NCBI GenBank assembly: GCA_963753685.1
Contig: CAVWDE010000007.1
Location: 1 to 64,000, forward strand
DNA from: DATAOG01 sp963753685
GTDB taxonomy: Bacteria; Pseudomonadota; Alphaproteobacteria; Geminicoccales; Geminicoccaceae
Length of the DNA: 64,000 bases
Reading direction: 5' to 3'
How positions within the stretch are numbered: the first letter of the stretch is position 1; each line of letters begins with the position of its first letter. The position numbers were made by a program, and so were the translations under genes. Positions 43,476 through 52,359 of this stretch are shown one piece after another. The notes under the pieces are model-generated. The model was not told where the DNA came from, searched no databases, and saw nothing but the letters and a program-made list of their open reading frames with translations.

Positions 43476-44303
43476 TCAGAGCTCGGCTGCGGCACGGAAG
43501 TTGGTGGCGCCGGCGACGCCCGCCGGCGCAGTCTGCTGCCAGGGCAACAGGATTTCGCCGAGGCTCACGACCGGACCGATTACGACCAGTGCGGCGGCCC
43601 GGTCCGTCTCAGGGGTGATCGCGGCCGCCTCGGCGAGGGTTGTCATCCGGCGCTGCGCACGGAGTGTGGTCGCGTCGCTGAGGATCGCGACCGGTTCCTC
43701 GGGCGCGCGCCCCGCTGCGAGCAGCTCGGCGGCGATCTCGGTGAGGCGCTGGCGACCCATGTACAGGACGAGGGTGTCGGCGCCCCTGGCGAGCGCCGGC
43801 CAGTCGACCGCGCGCGGCGCGCCGCCGCCGGCATTGTGGCCGGTGACGAAGGCGACCGATTGGGCGCGCATCCGATGGGTCGTCGGGATGCCGGCATAGG
43901 CGGGTGCTGCGATCCCGGCGGTCACCCCCGGCACGATCCGGAACGGTACGCCGGCCGCCGCGAGCGCCAGCGCCTCCTCGCCGCCGCGGCCGAACACGTA
44001 CGGATCGCCGCCCTTGAGGCGCACCACGCGCAGCCCGGCGCGCGCAAGCTCGATCAGCCGCTGGTTGATCCGGAGCTGCTTCGCGCTCGGCCGCCCGGCC
44101 CGCTTGCCGACCGCCTCGAGACGCGCGGTGGCGCCCCCGAGCGCCAGGATCTCAGGGGCGATCAAGGCATCGTGCAGAATCACGTCGGCCTGCTTGAGCG
44201 CGTGCACGGCGTGCAGGGTCAGGAGCCCCGGATCGCCGGGCCCGGCGCCCACGAGCCAGACCGAGCCGGGCGTGAAATCGGGTGCGACGACCCGAGCCGG
44301 CAT
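43476..44303 (-). CDS. cobA: Uroporphyrinogen-III C-methyltransferase
   Basis: 274 residues from ATG 44303, 2 bp after the cysH stop. Two successive SAM-dependent methylations convert uroporphyrinogen III to precorrin-2, on the path to siroheme for CysI. Motifs: VWLVGAGPGDPGLLTLHA (residue ~18), VVRLKGGDPYVFGRGGEEA (~110), VPGVTAGIAAPAYAGIPTTHR, and YMGRQRLTEIAAELL. This is the C-terminal module of E. coli CysG, here separate. Its position in the sulfate-reduction operon ties it to siroheme rather than B12. Confidence 0.95.
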   Translation of the reverse strand: MPARVVAPDFTPGSVWLVGAGPGDPGLLTLHAVHALKQADVILHDALIAPEILALGGATARLEAVGKRAGRPSAKQLRINQRLIELARAGLRVVRLKGGDPYVFGRGGEEALALAAAGVPFRIVPGVTAGIAAPAYAGIPTTHRMRAQSVAFVTGHNAGGGAPRAVDWPALARGADTLVLYMGRQRLTEIAAELLAAGRAPEEPVAILSDATTLRAQRRMTTLAEAAAITPETDRAAALVVIGPVVSLGEILLPWQQTAPAGVAGATNFRAAAEL

Positions 44304-44305
44304 GA

Positions 44306-45007
44306 TCAGAGCCCCGGCTGATGGATGCCGCATTCGGCCTTATCCAGACCCCACCAGCGGCCGGCGCGCGGCGGCTCGCCCGGCGCCACGCGCCGCGTGC
44401 AGGGAATGCAGCCGATCGAGGCGAAACCGTCCGCGACCAGGGGATGCGCCGGCAGGTTGCGCAGGAGGCGGTAGCGCTCGACGTCCTCGGCCGACCAGGG
44501 GGTCAGCGGGTTGAGCTTGATCCGGCCACTCGAAGGCTCGCCCTCGATGGTCGGCAACGTGCTCCGCAGGCCGCCCTGGAAGCGCTTGCGGCCGGTGATC
44601 CAGGCGGCGAAGCCGTCGAGCGCCCGGTCCAAAACCTCGGTCTTGCGGATGTGGCAGCAAAGGTCCGGATCCCGGCTCCAGAGCGTCCCCTTGGGATCGT
44701 GGCGGGCAACCTCGGCCGCCTCGGGCCGGACCACGCGCACGTCCTCCAGACCGAGCAGGTCGACCAGCTCCAGGCGGTAGTCCTGGGTCTCCTCGAACAG
44801 CTTGCCGGTGTCGAGGAAGATCACCGGCGTCCTCGGATCGACGGTCGCGACCATGTCGAGCAAGACGGCACTCTCGGCCCCGAACGACGACACCAGCGCC
44901 GTCCGGCCCTTGAGCGGCCCCTCGCGCAGCACGGCGCGCAGCAGGGCCAGGCCGTCGAGCTGGCCGTAGGCACGGCGCAGATCTCCCAGATGCTCGAGCA
45001 TGCTCAT
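44306..45007 (-). CDS. cysH: Adenylylsulfate (APS) reductase-type CysH
   Basis: 233 residues from ATG 45007, overlapping the cysG-like stop by 4 bp (ATGA). It reduces activated sulfate to sulfite with thioredoxin or glutathione. The paired-cysteine motifs DLCCHIRKTE and GCIPCTRRV, plus the catalytic Cys in AECGIHQPGL, indicate a [4Fe-4S] enzyme of the APS reductase type, distinct from the cluster-free PAPS reductase of E. coli. Substrate-binding: ALVSSFGAESAVLLDMV, FLDTGKLFEETQDYRLEL, WITGRKRFQGGLRSTLP. Confidence 0.94.
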   Translation of the reverse strand: MSMLEHLGDLRRAYGQLDGLALLRAVLREGPLKGRTALVSSFGAESAVLLDMVATVDPRTPVIFLDTGKLFEETQDYRLELVDLLGLEDVRVVRPEAAEVARHDPKGTLWSRDPDLCCHIRKTEVLDRALDGFAAWITGRKRFQGGLRSTLPTIEGEPSSGRIKLNPLTPWSAEDVERYRLLRNLPAHPLVADGFASIGCIPCTRRVAPGEPPRAGRWWGLDKAECGIHQPGL

Positions 45008-45591
45008 CGGCCTGCACCTCGAGATGCGGACTGCGACAGCCAGCCGCGCCGGTCGATCAATGCATCGGTCAGGCGCGCAAGATCGGCGAGCGGTCGCCGC
45101 CCCCGCCGCCAGGACGCGCGCCGCGCCCCGATCTGGTCGACGCGCGGCGCCCATTCCGGGCCGAAGCTCTCTGCCAGCTGGCGCCGGATGCGCGCCGCCA
45201 GGCCCGGGCTCTTGCCGCCGGTCGAGACCGTCAGCAGCAGATCGCCCCGGCGCACGACCGATGGATTGTGGAAGCCGCACCAGGCGGTCACGTCCTCGAC
45301 GTTGACCAGCGCGCCCAGGCTCCGCGCCAGCTTCGCGAGCGGGAGCGCGTGGCTGGGCGGCAGGTCGGCGATCCAGAGGACAGGGAGCCTGGCGAGCTCG
45401 TCGATGCTCGGGAGGCGGGGGCGGAGGTGCTCGCCGGCAAGCTCGACGAGCTCGCTCGAAGCCTGGTCCGAGAACACGGCCACCGTGTCCGCGCCGCCCG
45501 CGCGCAGCCACTCCAGGCGCCGGCAGGCGAGCTCGCCGCGGCCGATCAGTGCCACCGGCGTCACCTTGGGGTCGAGGACGATCGGGATCAT
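45004..45591 (-). CDS. cysG: Siroheme synthase N-terminal-type precorrin-2 dehydrogenase/ferrochelatase
   Basis: 195 residues from ATG 45591. It has the Rossmann NAD-binding start VALIGRGELACRRLEWL (slightly deviant: GxGxxA reads GRGELA), then LVNVEDVTAWCGFHNPSVVRRGDLLLTVSTGGKSPGLAARIRRQL, which contains the catalytic region corresponding to the Asn-Val-x-D-x-xxxxFxxP motif of CysG-N/Met8. It would oxidise precorrin-2 to sirohydrochlorin and insert iron. First gene of the operon cysG-H-cobA-J-I, 174 bp from the divergent Lrp-family gene. Confidence 0.88.
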   Translation of the reverse strand: MIPIVLDPKVTPVALIGRGELACRRLEWLRAGGADTVAVFSDQASSELVELAGEHLRPRLPSIDELARLPVLWIADLPPSHALPLAKLARSLGALVNVEDVTAWCGFHNPSVVRRGDLLLTVSTGGKSPGLAARIRRQLAESFGPEWAPRVDQIGARRASWRRGRRPLADLARLTDALIDRRGWLSQSASRGAGR

Positions 45592-45677
45592 GGCGCGACG
45601 CGCCTCCTCGGGCTTCCGAACTCCCCAAGACCTAGGCGAGCCTGGGGCCGCGGGCAATCGCGTCGAATCAGCCAAAA

Positions 45678-45695
45678 TGGAAAAATATTTCTCCA
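45678..45695. promoter_or_regulatory. Palindromic operator candidate between the cys operon and the Lrp-type gene
   Basis: TGGAAAAATATTTCTCCA is an 18-bp palindrome with eight of nine pairs matching. It lies in a locally AT-rich patch in the 174-bp divergent intergenic region, almost midway between the two start codons. Its symmetry and AT-rich centre resemble Lrp/AsnC-type operators. The adjacent regulator is the likely binder (inference). Confidence 0.6.
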
Positions 45696-45765
45696 ATTGC
45701 TTTTTCCGGCGATATCTCTAGAACGTACAGCTCGTCAAACCCCGCTTTTGGAGCATGATGTTCCA

Positions 45766-46239
45766 ATGTCCGACGAGCCCCTCGATCAGACCGATCGCCG
45801 GATTCTGGCCTGCCTGCAGGAGGACGCGACCATGCCGGTCGCCGAGATCGCGCGCCGGGTCGGCCTGTCCTCGACGCCCTGCTGGCGACGCATCCAGAAG
45901 CTCGAGGAGGCGAAGGTCATCCGCGCGCGCGTGGCGCTGCTCGACGGCAAGAAGCTGAACGTCGGCGCGACCGTGTTCGTGTTCATCCGGACCAACCAGC
46001 ACAGCGTCGAGTGGCTGGAACGGTTCGCGGCCGCGGTCAGCGACCTGCCGGAAGTGGTCGAGTTCTACCGCATGAGCGGCCAGGTCGACTATCTGCTGCG
46101 GGTCGTGGTCCCCGACATCGCGGCCTACGACCGCTTCTACAAGAAGCTGATCGCCCGGATCGAGCTGTCCGACGTCAGCTCCAGCTTCGCCATGGAGCAG
46201 ATCAAATACACGACCTCCCTGCCGCTCGATTATGCCTAG
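45766..46239 (+). CDS. Lrp/AsnC-family transcriptional regulator
   Basis: 157 residues from ATG 45766. The N-terminal winged HTH reads LDQTDRRILACLQEDATMPVAEIARRVGLSSTPCWRRIQKLEEAKVI, and the C-terminal RAM domain contains VGATVFVFIRTNQHSVEWLERF and FYRMSGQVDYLLRVVVPDIAAYDRFYKKLI. RAM domains bind amino acids and build octamers. It is divergent from the cys operon, so it most likely controls sulfur assimilation in response to an amino acid such as cysteine or leucine (inference from position). Confidence 0.93.
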   Translation: MSDEPLDQTDRRILACLQEDATMPVAEIARRVGLSSTPCWRRIQKLEEAKVIRARVALLDGKKLNVGATVFVFIRTNQHSVEWLERFAAAVSDLPEVVEFYRMSGQVDYLLRVVVPDIAAYDRFYKKLIARIELSDVSSSFAMEQIKYTTSLPLDYA

Positions 46240-46388
46240 TCCGGGCCATCGACCGATCGATCTCCAGAAAATCGGGAACCTCCCGATATCGATGAGCCGC
46301 GTCCGACGTTTAGCTAGGGCGTGGGCGCAACCGGTCGCGAGCGTTTCGAGGCCCGGCGCCGAACCCGAAACCGGAGGGAGAAACGACG

Positions 46389-46817
46389 ATGCGCTTCATG
46401 ATGATGGTCAAAGCCAGCCGGGACAGCGAGGCGGGCGTGATGCCGAGCGAGCGGCTGCTGGCCGATATGGGCCGGTTCAACGAGGAGATGGTCAAGGCCG
46501 GCATCCTGCTTGCGGGCGAGGGCCTGCAACCGAGCTCGAAGGGCGCTCGTGTCCGCTTCGCCAAGGGCAAGCCCACCGTGACCGAGGGTCCGTTCCCCGA
46601 CCCCGAACAGCTGATCGCCGGCTTCTGGCTGGTCCAGGTCAAGTCGAAAGAGGAGGCGATCGAATGGGTCAAGCGCTGCCCCTGCCCGCACGAGAGCGGC
46701 GAGGCCGAGATCGAGATCCGCCAGGTCTTCGAAGCCGAAGACTTCGGCGCCGAGTTCACCCCCGAGCTCCGGGAGCAGGAGGAGCGTCTGCGCGCGGAGA
46801 TCGCGACGAAGCGGTAG
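46389..46817 (+). CDS. YciI/DGPF-family protein
   Basis: 142 residues from ATG 46389 with CGGAGGG ~12 bp upstream. It matches the YCII-related DGPF family: start MRFMMMVKASRDSEAGVMPSERLLADMGRF, central TVTEGPFPDPEQLIAGFWLVQVKSKEEAIEWVKRCP, and a C-terminal IEIRQVFEAEDFG. Members are small ferredoxin-fold proteins often next to ECF sigma factors, but none is present here. Function unknown. It is convergent with fghA. Confidence 0.88.
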   Translation: MRFMMMVKASRDSEAGVMPSERLLADMGRFNEEMVKAGILLAGEGLQPSSKGARVRFAKGKPTVTEGPFPDPEQLIAGFWLVQVKSKEEAIEWVKRCPCPHESGEAEIEIRQVFEAEDFGAEFTPELREQEERLRAEIATKR

Positions 46818-46874
46818 GCTTTCAGCTGTGGAGACCTGGCCGCGGCCGCGTCGACATTGGCGGACGCGAAGCCG

Positions 46875-47723
46875 CTACGTCTTCAGCAGCCGAGCGTGGT
46901 GGGCGAGGTGGTCGGCCATGAAGCTCGCCATGAAGTAATAGGAGTGGTCGTAGCCCGCCTGGTAGCGGAGCGTGAGCGGGATGCCGGCGGCGGCGAAGGA
47001 TTCCTGGAGGAGGTGGGGCTTGAGCTGCTCGTGGAGGAAATCGTCGCCGGTACCCTGGTCGACCAGGACCTCCGAGCGCCAGCCCGAGCCGGTGGCGAGC
47101 AGGGTCGCGTCGTAGGCCTGCCAGGCGGTGCGGTCCTGGCCCAGATAGCCGGAGAGCGCCTTCTCGCCCCAGGGGCAGCGCGTGGGTGAAGAGATCGGCG
47201 CGAAGGCGGAAAGCGACTTGTACTTCTCCGGGTTCTTGAGGGCGCAGATCAGGGCTCCATGGCCGCCCATGGAGTGGCCGAAGATGCCCTGGCGAGCGGC
47301 ATCGGTCGGGAAATGGGCATTGACCAGGGCGGGCAGTTCCGCGGTGATGTAGGTGTACATACGGTAGTTGCGGGCCCAGGGTTCTTCAGTGGCGTCGACG
47401 TAGAAGCCGGCGCCCGAGCCGAAGTCGTAGGCGTCGTGCTCGCCCGCTAAGTTCGTGCCGCGGGGGCTCGTGTCGGGGGCGACGATCATCAGCCCGGAGC
47501 GCGCGGCATATCGTTGGCAACCGGCCTTCTCGGTGAAGTTCGCCCAGGTGCAGGTCAGGCCCGAGAGCCAATAGAGCACCGGCACCGGCCCGCGCGCCAC
47601 CTGCGGCGGCTGATACACGGCAAACTCCATCGGCGTGCGGGTGGCGCTTGAGTTGTGGCGGTAGACGCCCTGGGTGCCGCCGAAGCAGCGGTGCTGCTTG
47701 AGCGTGGTCAAGCCTTCGGTCAT
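46875..47723 (-). CDS. fghA: S-formylglutathione hydrolase
   Basis: 282 residues from ATG 47723. An esterase-D-type alpha/beta hydrolase that cleaves S-formylglutathione to formate and glutathione. The nucleophile elbow is GIFGHSMGGHGALICALK (Ser near residue 148), the oxyanion region is LYWLSGLTCTWANFTEKAG, and the acid/His are in VDQGTGDDFL and GYDHSYYFMASFM. It follows frmA on the same strand after 74 bp that contains a strong hairpin. It is the second step of GSH-dependent formaldehyde oxidation. Confidence 0.96.
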   Translation of the reverse strand: MTEGLTTLKQHRCFGGTQGVYRHNSSATRTPMEFAVYQPPQVARGPVPVLYWLSGLTCTWANFTEKAGCQRYAARSGLMIVAPDTSPRGTNLAGEHDAYDFGSGAGFYVDATEEPWARNYRMYTYITAELPALVNAHFPTDAARQGIFGHSMGGHGALICALKNPEKYKSLSAFAPISSPTRCPWGEKALSGYLGQDRTAWQAYDATLLATGSGWRSEVLVDQGTGDDFLHEQLKPHLLQESFAAAGIPLTLRYQAGYDHSYYFMASFMADHLAHHARLLKT

Positions 47724-47743
47724 GCCTGCCTCATCGAGATGGA

Positions 47744-47769
47744 GGGCAGGCGGGAGGTCCCGCCCGCCC
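47744..47769. terminator. GC-rich hairpin in the frmA-fghA spacer
   Basis: GGGC-A-GGCGGGA-GG-TCCCGCC-C-GCCC forms an ~11-pair stem with one A/C mismatch, lying in the 74-bp gap between frmA and fghA. No T-run follows on the minus strand, so it is more likely an attenuation or mRNA-stability element than a full terminator. Confidence 0.55.
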
Positions 47770-47797
47770 CTGATAAGTCCGCGGAGGCCGCGCCTCG

Positions 47798-48907
<1,110 letters not shown>

Positions 48908-49123
48908 CTTCTCGCCTCCCTGAAAACGAGCCGGAAATTCGTCCGGGGAACCTGTCAGACTGCCGTGCCGGTGACAAGAGCCCGCGTCGCGTCAGCGCCT
49001 GGCGCGGGCCACCTCGAACCACGAATGGCGTGAATGCCCCTTGCGATCTTTCAATTGGAGGTTAAATTACCTTGCCAGGAACCATGCTGGCGACAGGTGT
49101 CGCCGACGTCGAGGAACTGGCCC

Positions 49124-49426
49124 ATGGGCGCGAAACTGCTGGAGTTCGCCGCCGATGTCGTGGTCCTGACCGCCAATCCTCTGCCCCTGCTGGTGGCGGT
49201 CGGACTGGCGCTGCTGATCCGCAACCGGGTCCACGCCCTGCTGATCGTGGTCAACCTCTGGCTGTTCATGGAGCTGGCAGCGACCCTGCTCGACCCGAGC
49301 TACCAATTCGCGAGCCTGCTCTGGCCGCGCCTGATGGCGGCGGCGCTGCAGGTCGCGATCGCCTATGGCGCGGTGACCCTCTGGCGCCAATGGCGCATCG
49401 GTTCGGAGCGCATGACGGCGCGCTGA
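49124..49426 (+). CDS. Small membrane protein (DUF6867-like)
   Basis: 100 residues from ATG 49124 (MGAKLLEFAADVVVLTANPLPLLVAVG). Three hydrophobic segments: ~15-28, 38-57 and 70-87 (LMAAALQVAIAYGAVTLW), ending in a basic tail (RQWRIGSERMTAR). It resembles the small DUF6867 membrane proteins of alphaproteobacteria, often linked to branched-chain amino acid transport genes, but no such genes are next to it here. Function unknown. It is convergent with the acetyltransferase gene. Confidence 0.6.
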   Translation: MGAKLLEFAADVVVLTANPLPLLVAVGLALLIRNRVHALLIVVNLWLFMELAATLLDPSYQFASLLWPRLMAAALQVAIAYGAVTLWRQWRIGSERMTAR

Positions 49427-49445
49427 CGTCGGCCGGCCGACCCGA

Positions 49446-50165
49446 TCAGCGGGTCGCGGTGAGCGCGCTGAGCGCGTTTCGCTGGCGGCCGGCGGCATCG
49501 AAGTTGGCGGGCGCCAGCCAGCGCTCGAAAGCCGCGCGCACGACCGGCCAGTCGCGATCCAGCAGCGCGAACCAGGCGGTGTCGCGGTTGCGGCCCTTGA
49601 CGATCATGTGCTGGCGGAAGGTGCCCTCGTAGCTGAAGCCGAAGCGGCCAGCGGCGCGTCTCGAGGCCGCGTTGAGCGCGTCGCACTTCCACTCCAGCCG
49701 CCGGTAGCCGAGGTCGTCGAACACCTGGCGCGCCAGGAGAAAAATCGCCTCGGTCGCGGCCCGGGTTTTCTGGAGCGCCGGCGCGAACCAGATGTGACCG
49801 ATCTCGATGCACCCGTTGGCCGGCACGATGTTCAGATAGCTGGCCATGCCGGCAGCTTCGCCGGTCGCCTGGTCGACGACTGCGAAGAACAGAGGGTCGC
49901 GGGAGCGCGCCCGTTCCCCCAGCCAACGTTCGAACGCGTCCTGGTCCGCGAACGGGCCATAGGCGAGGTACGTCCAGAGCGCGGCATCCTCCGGCCGCGC
50001 GTGAGACAGCCGGTAGAGGCGCTCGCCATGGGCCGCGACCTCGACCGGCTCGAGCCGGACGTGGGCGCCCGCCAGCGCCGCGCGCTCGGGCGCCCGCCCG
50101 GATGGCAGCGGCTCAACGGGCGGCCCGACCGGTGCCGCGGGGAAGAGCTTCGGTTCTGTAGCCAC
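49446..50165 (-). CDS. GNAT-family N-acetyltransferase (RimJ/RimL type)
   Basis: 239 residues from a GTG at 50165. It resembles RimL-type acetyltransferases: HVRLEPVEVAAHGERLYRL at the start, VVDQATGEAAGMASYLNIVPANGCIEIGHIWFAPALQKTRAATEAIFLLARQVFDDLGYRRLEWKCDALNAASRRAAGRFGF holds the acetyl-CoA-binding and RimL signature, and FRQHMIVKGRNRDTAWFALLDRDWP completes it. Such proteins acetylate N-terminal residues or small amines. No neighbour hints at the substrate. Confidence 0.9.
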   Translation of the reverse strand: MATEPKLFPAAPVGPPVEPLPSGRAPERAALAGAHVRLEPVEVAAHGERLYRLSHARPEDAALWTYLAYGPFADQDAFERWLGERARSRDPLFFAVVDQATGEAAGMASYLNIVPANGCIEIGHIWFAPALQKTRAATEAIFLLARQVFDDLGYRRLEWKCDALNAASRRAAGRFGFSYEGTFRQHMIVKGRNRDTAWFALLDRDWPVVRAAFERWLAPANFDAAGRQRNALSALTATR

Positions 50166-50237
50166 GGATGGTTCCCGTTGCGGATCGGTTTCACAACCGT
50201 CGGAAACCTAATCCGTCGGGCAGACCTCGTCGAGATG

Positions 50238-50271
50238 GAGCCGGGCGTGAGACCGGGTGCCGTCCCGGCTC
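50238..50271. terminator. Hairpin between two minus-strand genes
   Basis: GAGCCGGG at 50238-50245 and CCCGGCTC at 50264-50271 are perfect 8-bp complements around an 18-base loop. It lies in the 223-bp gap downstream of the 50389-50829 gene. The T-run needed for a classical terminator is missing on the minus strand. Confidence 0.4.
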
Positions 50272-50388
50272 CGTTTCTCCAAGGCAAAGCGCCCCGCCCC
50301 TCAAGTGTCTCTTTGGGCACGCCCTTAACGGCGCAAACGTGGGAGCGAAAGCCGACGTCGTCGCTCAATGTTAAATTGCGCTTCATCC

Positions 50389-50829
50389 TCACGGGCAGCG
50401 GTGGTAGTTGGCTCCGCGCAGTATGTTGCCCATGGCAGCGACGGCGCGGAAGCTGTCCTGCTCGACATCGAAGATCAATGCTTTAGCATACAAATAATTA
50501 TACTGGCCGGCAAAGTCGCTCAGCTGATCGTCGGCGTTCGTCGTCGGATCGTCGAAGAACGCGAGCGACGTCACCATGTGAAGGTCGAGATTGTCCTCGA
50601 TCAGATGCCAGAAACCGGTGGCCGTGACCTTGCCACCGCGGGCGTTCACGAAACTGCCATTGGGATCGAAGGTGATCTTTTCGGTCGTCGCGGCGCTGCA
50701 GGCATCGGCTCCGCCAACGCCCCAGGTGCCCGCGAGATAGTCCTTCGTCAGCTCCACTGACCACGCCGCCGGCGCCAGACCGACCACGCAGGCGAGCGTT
50801 GCCAACAACCCAAATACTCGCTTTCTCAT
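50389..50829 (-). CDS. Exported hypothetical protein
   Basis: 146 residues from ATG 50829 with a clear Sec signal (MRKRVFGLLATLACVVGLAPAAWSVEL). The mature ~120 residues look like a small beta-barrel: LAGTWGVGGADACSAATTEKITFDPNGSFV, ATGFWHLIEDNLDLHMVTSLAFF, ending NYHRCP. The pattern (Gly-Thr-Trp start, two distant cysteines) recalls lipocalin-like/DUF-type periplasmic proteins, but I cannot name a family. Codon usage is slightly less GC-rich than average. Confidence 0.75.
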   Translation of the reverse strand: MRKRVFGLLATLACVVGLAPAAWSVELTKDYLAGTWGVGGADACSAATTEKITFDPNGSFVNARGGKVTATGFWHLIEDNLDLHMVTSLAFFDDPTTNADDQLSDFAGQYNYLYAKALIFDVEQDSFRAVAAMGNILRGANYHRCP

Positions 50830-51000
50830 TTCCAGCTTCCTTGCCAGCTCGGCCTCGAGGCCTCGACTCCCATCCAGCCGCAGCATAGGGCAGAACACGG
50901 CTGGCATGAACCGCAAAGTGTGATACTCATCGATTGCACCGGCCCCGGGCGACCAGTGCGTCCGGACCGGAGGCGTGCCATGCGTTGAGGGAGGGAAGAC

Positions 51001-51372
51001 ATGCGGAAGGCGCTTGCAAGAAGGCTGGCGCTGACGGCGATGGTGCCAGCCCTGGTGGTCGGGCTCGGCGCCAGCCCGACCCGGGCCCACAACGACTGGG
51101 GGCTGCCGCTGGTCGGCGGTCTCGCCGGCGGCTATGGCCTGTCCTATCTGATGAACCGGGACAAGGAACAGAAGCAATCGGCGCCGACCTCCGCCGCGCC
51201 GGCGTATGTTGCGCCCGCCTACGCGATGCCGGCGGCACCTCCGCCGTCCGCCGCATCCACGGCCGCGTCGATCGAGCATCAGCTCAACGTGCTCGATGAC
51301 CTGGCTGCCAAGGGCTACATCACGAAGGACGAGTACCAGTCGCGGCGCCAGGCCCTGCTCAATCAGCTGTAG
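51001..51372 (+). CDS. Exported SHOCT-domain protein
   Basis: 123 residues from ATG 51001 with GGGAGGG ~5 bp upstream and a signal peptide (LARRLALTAMVPALVVGLGASPTRAHN). A small glycine-rich segment (GLPLVGGLAGGYGLSYLMN) follows, then an Ala/Pro linker (~60-88), and the C-terminal ~30 residues are a SHOCT helix pair (LNVLDDLAAKGYITKDEYQSRRQALLNQL). SHOCT modules usually sit at the ends of membrane or secreted proteins and promote oligomerisation. Function unknown. Confidence 0.85.
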   Translation: MRKALARRLALTAMVPALVVGLGASPTRAHNDWGLPLVGGLAGGYGLSYLMNRDKEQKQSAPTSAAPAYVAPAYAMPAAPPPSAASTAASIEHQLNVLDDLAAKGYITKDEYQSRRQALLNQL

Positions 51373-51621
51373 GGCACCCCGAAGCGCACGCGATCGAGCC
51401 GATCGCACCCGACTGGCGTGACGTCGGGATCGGGCTCAACTCCAAGCGCAGGTGCTGCCGGCGTCGGCCCGGTGACAGAGATGAAGACCCTGCGGTGCGG
51501 GAAAAGACCGCCCGCGGGTTAAAAGTGGTGCATCGGCCGCAAAGGCGCCGGGCGCGCGCCGCCGTTGTCAGCGGCAGCGCGGCGGCCTAAGCGTCGCTGG
51601 CAGGGGTTGGTGGGTGCGAGG

Positions 51622-52359
51622 ATGCAGGAGACGCCGGGAGCTCTGATCGCGGCGGGCCGGGTGGCCGAGGTGTTCGCGTGGGGCTCGCGCGCGCTCAAGC
51701 TCTATCGCTCCCCGGCGCACAAGCACGTAGCGTTTCGCGAGGCGGCGATCCATGCCGCGGTCGAGGCGCTCGGCCTGCCGGTGCCGGCGGTCTGGGGCGT
51801 GCGGGCGGTCAGTGGGCGCTGGGGCGTCGTGTTCGACCGGGTGAGCGCCGGTTCGTTCGCGGCGCGGATGCGCGCGGAGCCGGCGCTCGTGGCGGATCAT
51901 CTCGCGTGCCTCGCGGCGGTGCATGCGCGCATCCATGGTCATGACGCTCCGGCGCTGGGCAGCCTCGCGGCGCGCCTCGCGGCGGCGATCGCCTGGGCGC
52001 CGGCGCTCGACGAAGCGCCGCGGCGCCGGCTGCTCGGCGGGCTCGCCGCGATGCCCGAGGGCTGCCGGCTGTGCCATGGCGACTTCCACCCCGAGAACCT
52101 GCTCGGGACGCCCGAGCGGCCGCTGGTGATCGACTGGCCCGATGCGAGCTGCGGCGAGCCCGCGGCGGATGTCTGCCGCTCTTACCTGCTGATGGCGCTC
52201 CACGCGCCCGACCTCGCGGAGCCCTATCTCGCCGCTTATTGCCGGGCGAGCGGGCTGTCGCGGGCGGCGATCCGGGCCTGGCTGCCCTACGTCGCGGCGG
52301 CGCGGCTCGCCGAGGAGGTCGCGGGCGAGACGGCGCGGCTGCTCGAGATGGCCGGCTAG
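51622..52359 (+). CDS. Aminoglycoside-phosphotransferase-like kinase
   Basis: 245 residues from ATG 51622; an upstream in-frame start exists but lacks conservation. Kinase-like fold with the Brenner motif LCHGDFHPENLLGT (~residue 150) and the DFG-like VIDWPDASCGEPAADVCRSYLLM. The N-lobe SRALKLYRSPAHKHVAFREAAIHAAVEALGL is typical of the APH/choline-kinase group. The substrate is unknown: it may phosphorylate small alcohols rather than antibiotics. Its TAG overlaps the TAG of the convergent aminotransferase gene (CTAG). Confidence 0.87.
   Translation: MQETPGALIAAGRVAEVFAWGSRALKLYRSPAHKHVAFREAAIHAAVEALGLPVPAVWGVRAVSGRWGVVFDRVSAGSFAARMRAEPALVADHLACLAAVHARIHGHDAPALGSLAARLAAAIAWAPALDEAPRRRLLGGLAAMPEGCRLCHGDFHPENLLGTPERPLVIDWPDASCGEPAADVCRSYLLMALHAPDLAEPYLAAYCRASGLSRAAIRAWLPYVAAARLAEEVAGETARLLEMAG

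Noticed and set aside
41033..43618. 861-codon plus-strand ORF opposite cysJ
   Set aside because: Antisense shadow of the sulfite reductase flavoprotein.
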